A stretch of 64,000 nucleotides of DNA from CBDANZ01 sp965197865 (GTDB lineage Bacteria; Acidobacteriota; Vicinamibacteria; Vicinamibacterales; CAVVIG01). The DNA lies in assembly GCA_965197865.1 (NCBI GenBank), contig CBDANZ010000001.1, positions 62,001 to 126,000 on the forward strand, in the 5' to 3' direction. Shown piece after piece: positions 59,104 to 64,000 of this stretch. The position numbers and the translations under genes were made by a program. Position 1 is the first letter of the stretch. Every line of letters starts with the position of its first letter. The notes below the pieces were generated by a model that was given only the letters and a program-made list of their open reading frames with translations, had not been told where the DNA came from and ran no database searches.

Positions 59104-59919
59104 TCAACTACGTTCTTGGTCGGCTTCAGTGCGTTTGGACCCCGCCAGCCGTGCGATGAGAATGCTGACGCCGTAGAGCCCCATCATCGGCGCGACAAAG
59201 ATCATGAGCGTCACCGGATCGCCGGTCGGCGTGACCAGCGCCGCGACGATGAAGATCAGAAGCACCGCGACCCTCAGCTGCTTGACGAGGAAGCGTGCGG
59301 TGAGCACTCCCATCCTGGCGAGGAAAAATACGACCGTCGGCATCTGAAAGATCAAGCCGAGGCCGATCAACATCTTCACGTACAACCCGAACACGTACCT
59401 CAATTGCGGCAGGTACGCCAGATTCGGCGTGTTGAAACTCGCGAAGTACGTCATGATAAATGGATAGGCGACGTAGTGGTTGAAGGCCCCGCCCGCTATG
59501 AGGCCCAGCGTGGTGAAGAGGACGAACGGGACGACGAACCGCTTCTCGGTCGCATACAACCCTGGCGCAATGAACCTCCACACCTGATACATGATGAACG
59601 GCGCCGCGAGGATCGTGCCGCTGATGAGCGAGATCTGGATGTACAGCGTGAACGCTTCGGTCGGCTGCGTGTAAATCAGCTGGCTTCCCGGCGGAAGCGT
59701 GGCAAGCGCTGGCGCGGTGAGAAAGTCGTAGATCCGCTGGATGTAGAAGAAAGTGAGCGCGATCCCGACGACGATCCCGAGGCACGAATGGATGATGCGT
59801 TTCCGGAGCTCGTCCAGATGCTCCAGAAAGGACATCTTCCCGCCCCCAAACTCGTTGTCGTCTTCTTGGGGGAACTGCCGCGCCCCAGTTTGGGAGCCGG
59901 GGAAAGGCACGAGGGCCAT
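59104..59919 (-). CDS. tatC: Sec-independent protein translocase TatC
   Basis: This is the receptor of the twin-arginine export system, with six membrane helices in 271 residues. Conserved text: MSFLEHLDELRKRIIHSCLG, PTEAFTLYIQISLISGTILA, then PFIMYQVWRFIAPGLYATEK and the final helices with VAALVTPTGDPVTLMIFVAP. A ~28-residue N-terminal stretch precedes the core; it could instead start at the inner Met (59835). It lies 15 bases after tatA and shares its promoter. Confidence 0.95.
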   Translation of the reverse strand: MALVPFPGSQTGARQFPQEDDNEFGGGKMSFLEHLDELRKRIIHSCLGIVVGIALTFFYIQRIYDFLTAPALATLPPGSQLIYTQPTEAFTLYIQISLISGTILAAPFIMYQVWRFIAPGLYATEKRFVVPFVLFTTLGLIAGGAFNHYVAYPFIMTYFASFNTPNLAYLPQLRYVFGLYVKMLIGLGLIFQMPTVVFFLARMGVLTARFLVKQLRVAVLLIFIVAALVTPTGDPVTLMIFVAPMMGLYGVSILIARLAGSKRTEADQERS

Positions 59920-59934
59920 AGGTCCGCTGGGAGC

Positions 59935-60255
59935 TCAGACGCTGGTATCGCGGGGGCCCGCGCCGACCGTGGTCGACTCGTCAGGCTCTTCCAGCGTGCC
60001 TTCGTTCGGCTTGCCGCGGGTGGCGGCGGTCGTCGAGGACGACGAGGCCTGGCCCTGGGTTTTGTCGACCTCGCGCTGGTCCTCGATCCGAATTTCTTCC
60101 TCGAGCGTGCTGCGCAGCTCGTGGGACGCCCGCCTGAATTCCGAAAGGCTCCTGCCGAGGGAGCGGCCCAGCTCCGGCAGCTTGCGCGGGCCGAAGATAA
60201 TCAGAGCAATCACGAAAATGATGATCAGTTCCGGCATGCCGATGGAACCAAACAT
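59935..60255 (-). CDS. tatA: Sec-independent protein translocase TatA/TatB-type subunit
   Basis: This is a 106-residue protein with one N-terminal helix (MFGSIGMPELIIIFVIALII), the FGPRKLPELGRSLGRSLSEF amphipathic helix and an acidic/Ser-rich tail. The FGP motif is that of TatA. The tail is longer than in most TatA proteins, so it may serve as a combined TatA/TatB. It forms the pore-forming part of the system with tatC. Confidence 0.93.
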   Translation of the reverse strand: MFGSIGMPELIIIFVIALIIFGPRKLPELGRSLGRSLSEFRRASHELRSTLEEEIRIEDQREVDKTQGQASSSSTTAATRGKPNEGTLEEPDESTTVGAGPRDTSV

Positions 60256-60301
60256 GGGTTGCCTACTTTCCCAAGAAACCTAAGGTGGGCCCGCTTAATT
60301 A

Positions 60302-60330
60302 ATTATAGGAACGGCCCCGGATCGGGTCAA
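60302..60330 (-). promoter_or_regulatory. Promoter of tatA-tatC
   Basis: On the minus strand TTGACC and TATAAT (perfect -10) are 17 bases apart. The predicted start is near 60295, about 40 bases before the tatA ATG. Confidence 0.75.
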
Positions 60331-60362
60331 GGAATTCCGGCCCCGTTTGTGTCCAGAAGTCG

Positions 60363-60391
60363 TTGCTGAGACGGCATTTATCTGATAATAT
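60363..60391 (+). promoter_or_regulatory. Promoter of the S41 protease gene, leaderless arrangement
   Basis: TTGCTG and TAATAT are 17 bases apart, and the -10 ends exactly 6 bases before the ATG at 60398. The transcript would begin at the start codon, so there is no ribosome-binding site. It is divergent from the tatA promoter. Confidence 0.7.
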
Positions 60392-60397
60392 ACCGTC

Positions 60398-62014
60398 ATG
60401 CGACATCACCCGCCGGTCAAAGCCGTTTTCGCTGCCGTTGCTCTTTCTGCGCTGATTGGCGGGTCCTTCGGGCCCAGCGTGCTCGCGGTTGACGAGAAGA
60501 TTTCGGAACATTACAAGGCGTTTACTGCCGCGCTTGGCGCGATTGAGGCAAACTACGTCGACGACGTCGAGTCTGAGCGCCTAGTCTACGGCGCGATTCG
60601 GGGAATGCTCGGCACGCTCGATCCGCATTCGAGCTTCTTCTCTCCGAGAGAGTACGCGCAGATGCGCGAGCGTCAGGAAGGTCGGTACTACGGCCTGGGC
60701 ATCACGATCGCATCGCTCGACGGCAACATCACCACCCAGGGCGTTTTCGAAGGCTCGCCAGCCTCCAAGAAGGGTATCCGACGCGGCGATGTCATTGCGA
60801 GAATCGCCGGTGAGGATGCCAAAGGCTGGACGACCGAGCAGGCGATGCTCAGGCTCCGCGGGCCGAAGGGCACGAGCGTGCAGATCGAGGTCCGGCGGCG
60901 CGGCTACGAGCAGCTCATCCCGCTCGAGGTGACGCGCGACGAGGTCCACATTCTTACGGTGCCGGCCTCCTTCATGATCGACGATGCCACCGGTTACGTC
61001 CACGTGAAGGATTTCGGCGAGAACACCGACCGCGAAGTCAGGCAGGCGCTGCGCGAGCTGACGGCGAAGGGCATGCGCCGGCTCCTGTTTGACATCCGGC
61101 AGAATCCTGGTGGTCCGCTCGATCAGGCTATTCAGGTGGCCAACGAGTTCCTGCCGCGCGGGAGGGTGGTTGTCTCTACGCGCGGCCGGATTACGAACAC
61201 CGATCAAGACTACCGGGCGACCGCCGATGGCCAGTTTACGGACATCCCGATGGTCGTGCTCGTGAACCGCAACAGCGCGAGCGCGTCCGAGATCGTCAGC
61301 GGCGCGCTGCAAGATCACGATCGCGCCTACGTCGTCGGCGAAACGACGTTCGGCAAAGCGCTCGTGCAATCGGTGTATCGCGTCAGCTCGGGCGCCGGCC
61401 TCGCGCTGACGACCGCGCACTACTACACGCCGAGCGGTCGGCTCATTCAGCGGCCCTGGGATGCGTCGTTCGACGAGTATCTCAGCTACGCGATACGCGA
61501 TCAGGATGCAAGCAAACCGCACAATCCGAGCGACTTGAAGCGGACTGAGGCCGGCCGTCCGGTGTACGGTGGCGGGGGTATCGAGCCGGACACGCACATC
61601 GCAGGGCAGTACGAGGGATTCAACCCGACGCCCTTCGGACGTACTCTCGTCGCGCGGCAGGAGTTCGGCGATTACGCGCAGAAGTTTGCGGCCGAGGGCG
61701 ACACGCGCGTCTCGCAGCAATCAACCGGACGCCGCACGGTGTCGCCGAATTTCGTCGTGGACGACGCGATGCTGGCCGATTTCCGCGAGCACTTAAAGCG
61801 CGAGCGAATCAAGCTTGATGAGGACGCATTTCAGAAAGATCTTGCGTTCATCAAGGCGATGATTCGCTACCGGATTGACGAAGCCGTGTTTGGCATCCTC
61901 GACGCCAAGCGGCATTTGATCGCCGTTGATCCGCAGGCGCAGTTGGGGTTGTCGCTGTTCAGCGAAGCCGCGAAGCTCGGCGGACTGCACGGAGCGACGA
62001 GCCGAGCGAACTGA
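60398..62014 (+). CDS. C-terminal processing protease (S41, CtpA-like)
   Basis: This is a 538-residue periplasmic serine protease. Signal peptide/anchor 1-30 (AVFAAVALSALIGGSFGP). PDZ domain ~85-170 (YYGLGITIASLDGNITTQGV, ASKKGIRRGDVIARIAGE). Catalytic core: FDIRQNPGGPLDQAIQVANE, Ser in VNRNSASASEIVSGALQDHD, Lys in VGETTFGKALVQSVYRVSSG. A long C-terminal region of ~140 residues follows with unknown function. No Shine-Dalgarno; see the promoter. Its substrates may include the Tat or Sec exported proteins. Confidence 0.93.
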   Translation: MRHHPPVKAVFAAVALSALIGGSFGPSVLAVDEKISEHYKAFTAALGAIEANYVDDVESERLVYGAIRGMLGTLDPHSSFFSPREYAQMRERQEGRYYGLGITIASLDGNITTQGVFEGSPASKKGIRRGDVIARIAGEDAKGWTTEQAMLRLRGPKGTSVQIEVRRRGYEQLIPLEVTRDEVHILTVPASFMIDDATGYVHVKDFGENTDREVRQALRELTAKGMRRLLFDIRQNPGGPLDQAIQVANEFLPRGRVVVSTRGRITNTDQDYRATADGQFTDIPMVVLVNRNSASASEIVSGALQDHDRAYVVGETTFGKALVQSVYRVSSGAGLALTTAHYYTPSGRLIQRPWDASFDEYLSYAIRDQDASKPHNPSDLKRTEAGRPVYGGGGIEPDTHIAGQYEGFNPTPFGRTLVARQEFGDYAQKFAAEGDTRVSQQSTGRRTVSPNFVVDDAMLADFREHLKRERIKLDEDAFQKDLAFIKAMIRYRIDEAVFGILDAKRHLIAVDPQAQLGLSLFSEAAKLGGLHGATSRAN

Positions 62015-62059
62015 CCCGCAGGTCGTTCGACCACAACGACTTGGGCCCTCAGTTTGCGC

Positions 62060-62088
62060 TTGCCCCCATACCTGGGCCTTGCTAGACT
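62060..62088 (+). promoter_or_regulatory. Candidate promoter of smc
   Basis: TTGCCC and TAGACT are 17 bases apart, which would leave a leader of about 200 bases in the 277-base gap. No gene or terminator is otherwise seen in 62015-62291. Confidence 0.5.
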
Positions 62089-62291
62089 GACGACCGTTTC
62101 TGGCCCTGGGGCTGCTTCTGAGGTGGAGAGTTCGGTCTAGTCGGAAGTGAAGGGCTTCCTGAATCTCGTCTGTTGTTGTTCTGTCTCCCAGCCAGAACCG
62201 AAGGTGTCGCAGTTTGGTCGGAAATGTCCGGCGGTAGTCAGGCTGTGTACTTGTGTGCGAGCGCGCCGGCCCGCGACGCCGTGGTGAATTC

Positions 62292-64000
62292 ATGCGCCTT
62301 GAACGCCTAGAGATCAACGGGTTCAAATCGTTTTCCGATCGCTCTGAGCTGGCGTTCGACAAAGGCGTCACGGCCATTGTCGGACCCAACGGTTGCGGCA
62401 AGAGCAACGTCGCCGATGCCATCACCTGGGTGATGGGCGAACAGAACGCAAAAAGCCTCCGCGGCGATCGGATGGAAGACGTCATCTTCAGCGGCAGCGA
62501 TGCGCGCAAGCCAACTGCGGCGGCCGAAGTGCGGCTCCGGCTCAGTGGGGTGCTGAAGACCATGACGGGCCCCGTGTTTGCTGGCGAGAACGACCGTGGG
62601 AACGGTAACGGCAACGGGAACCGAGACGAGCTCCAGGAGGCACCTGAGGAATCCGGTTCACGGGGAATCCCACCAAGCGACGCTGAAGAACTGATTCGGT
62701 CGGTGGCTCGCGAGATCGAGGTCACGCGCCGCCTGTACCGGTCGGGCGAAAGCGAATATCTCATCGACGGAGAGATCTGCCGGCTTCGCGACGTGCACGA
62801 GCTGCTGATGGACACCGGGCTCGGGGCGAAAGCCTACGCGATCATCGAACAAGGGAAGATCGAGCGGATTCTCAGCTCGCGCCCGACCGACCGGCGGCAG
62901 GTCATCGAAGAAGCGGCCGGTGTGACCAAGTACAAGGCGCGGCGCCGTACAGCGGAACTGAAGCTCGACGCGGCGGGGCAGAACCTCACGCGTATCGACG
63001 ACATCGTCTTCGAGGTGGAGAAACAGCGCGGCACGCTGAAGCGACAGGCGGCCAAGGCGCGAAGGTACCGCAGGCTCCGCGACGAAGTGCGGCGCTGGGA
63101 AGAAGTGCTCTTTGCCCGCAAGTACCGGCAGCTGGCCGAGGCGATCGATGCGGCTCGGGGCCGGCTTGCGGAGGCGCGCGAGCACGAGTCGGCGGCGGCC
63201 GCCCGGGTCGCTGAGGTTGACGCCGATCTGGGGCGTTTGCGCATCGAAGTCGTCGAAGCCGGGTCGCGCGCGGACTCCCTGCGCGACGCCGCGCATGCGC
63301 GTGAGATGACCATCAACCGCCGGCAGCAGCAGATTGCCTTCGACACCGAGCAGGTTCAGGCGTTGGGCGCCCGTATGAGCAGCCAGGGCGTCGAACTCGA
63401 GACGCTCGAGGCGCGCCGTGGGCCGGCCGGCGGCGCCATGGCGGCATGCCGTGATGCAGCAGCCCTGGCCGCGGCGGATCGGGACGAGGTGGCCCGGATG
63501 CTCGCGTCTGAATCGGACGCTTCGGAGGCGGCTCTTCGCGAGATCGAAGGGTTCGAGGCTGACGTCGAGGCGGCGCGCAGCGAGGTATTCTCGGCCATCA
63601 ATGCGGCGACAGCGCTGCGTCACTCGCTCGAAACTGCCGCCTCGGCGCGCGATCGCATCGTCGAGGCCCTCTCAAGGTTGCAGGTTGAGGCCGAAGACGT
63701 GCGCCTCCAGTCGGAGCGCGCGGCCACCGAGCAGACAACTGCGGCTTCGGCCCTCCGGCGCGCGCAGGACGCGATCGAGGCGACGGGAGTGACGCGGGCC
63801 GCGCGCGAATCGGGCCTAGCCAGTGCCCGTATCGAGCACGAGTGGCGCAGCCGCTCGGTCCGCGCGCGCGAGCAGGAACTGGCGGGCCTCGAAGCCAGAC
63901 TCAGGTCGATCGAGGAGCTCGAAGCGGCGCGTACGGCATACGGCGATGCCGCGCGGACCCTGCTGGCGCAGGCCAATGGCCAGGTGGGTCAGCAGGGCGC
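62292..64000 (+). CDS. smc: Chromosome segregation protein SMC, 3' end beyond the window
   Basis: The first 569 codons are open with no stop. The N-terminal ATPase head has Walker A in VTAIVGPNGCGKSNVADAIT and VMGEQNAKSLRGDRMEDVIF. Then comes a long insert relative to most SMC proteins (NDRGNGNGNGNRDELQEAPE and beyond), before VTRRLYRSGESEYLIDGEIC and AYAIIEQGKIERILSSRPTD with EEAAGVTKYKARRRTAELKL. A coiled coil follows. The hinge and C-terminal head lie outside the window. Confidence 0.95.
   Translation, partial: MRLERLEINGFKSFSDRSELAFDKGVTAIVGPNGCGKSNVADAITWVMGEQNAKSLRGDRMEDVIFSGSDARKPTAAAEVRLRLSGVLKTMTGPVFAGENDRGNGNGNGNRDELQEAPEESGSRGIPPSDAEELIRSVAREIEVTRRLYRSGESEYLIDGEICRLRDVHELLMDTGLGAKAYAIIEQGKIERILSSRPTDRRQVIEEAAGVTKYKARRRTAELKLDAAGQNLTRIDDIVFEVEKQRGTLKRQAAKARRYRRLRDEVRRWEEVLFARKYRQLAEAIDAARGRLAEAREHESAAAARVAEVDADLGRLRIEVVEAGSRADSLRDAAHAREMTINRRQQQIAFDTEQVQALGARMSSQGVELETLEARRGPAGGAMAACRDAAALAAADRDEVARMLASESDASEAALREIEGFEADVEAARSEVFSAINAATALRHSLETAASARDRIVEALSRLQVEAEDVRLQSERAATEQTTAASALRRAQDAIEATGVTRAARESGLASARIEHEWRSRSVRAREQELAGLEARLRSIEELEAARTAYGDAARTLLAQANGQVGQQG

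Overview
The window is a high-GC bacterial chromosome segment. I infer an acidobacterium, probably close to Vicinamibacteria. The reasons are an acidobacterial-style short PilA with its pil genes, a DUF6687-type protein, zinc-type S14, an archaeal-type prolyl-tRNA synthetase and a second EF-G. This placement is from memory of protein families, not from a search.

Layout. Positions 1-4126 hold rpoC without its first ~30 codons. From 4.2 to 12.9 kb, between rpoC and rpsL (usually neighbours), lies an accessory block. It has intact genes (PagL-like, DUF169, DUF6687, DUF4159, SWIB, cystathionine beta-synthase, PP2C phosphatase) mixed with decayed ones (PilZ protein, a membrane protein, a spermidine-synthase fragment, dimethylargininase). 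From 13.0 to 32.8 kb is one long translation and transcription cluster on the plus strand: rpsL-rpsG-fusA, the S10, spc and alpha operons, secY-adk-map-infA-rpmJ and rpoA-rplQ. No tuf gene is present, and many spacers hold hairpins. A second EF-G and a MacB-like export cluster without its ATPase follow on the minus strand (32.8-38.9 kb). From 39 to 48 kb come a pyruvoyl arginine decarboxylase, a beta-barrel protein, a type IV pilus block (pilB, a pilR remnant, pilA, prepilin peptidase), a VKOR-DsbA fusion and an ABC-2 type exporter.

From 48.1 to 53.0 kb a two-component sigma-54 system is broken: a sensor kinase fragment, a coiled-coil protein, and a response regulator split by a ~2.5 kb insertion. 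The insertion carries a decayed large serine recombinase, a small beta-barrel gene, an orphan P27 terminase small subunit and a 19-C homopolymer. A 13-bp imperfect direct repeat flanks it. From 53 to 64 kb are housekeeping genes: aroB, nadB, proS, an OmpA-family protein, tatC, tatA, a S41 protease, and the start of smc, which runs off the right end.

The main signals beyond routine annotation are: (i) the mobile insertion in the Walker A region of the NtrC-like gene; (ii) the pilB-pilR junction, which implies loss of the genes between them while a good sigma-54 promoter remains before pilA; (iii) structured spacers in the ribosomal operons; (iv) candidate leaderless genes with a -10 box exactly 6 nt before the start; (v) repeated one-base frameshifts, which are either real decay or sequence error. 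No tRNA, rRNA or CRISPR array was seen.
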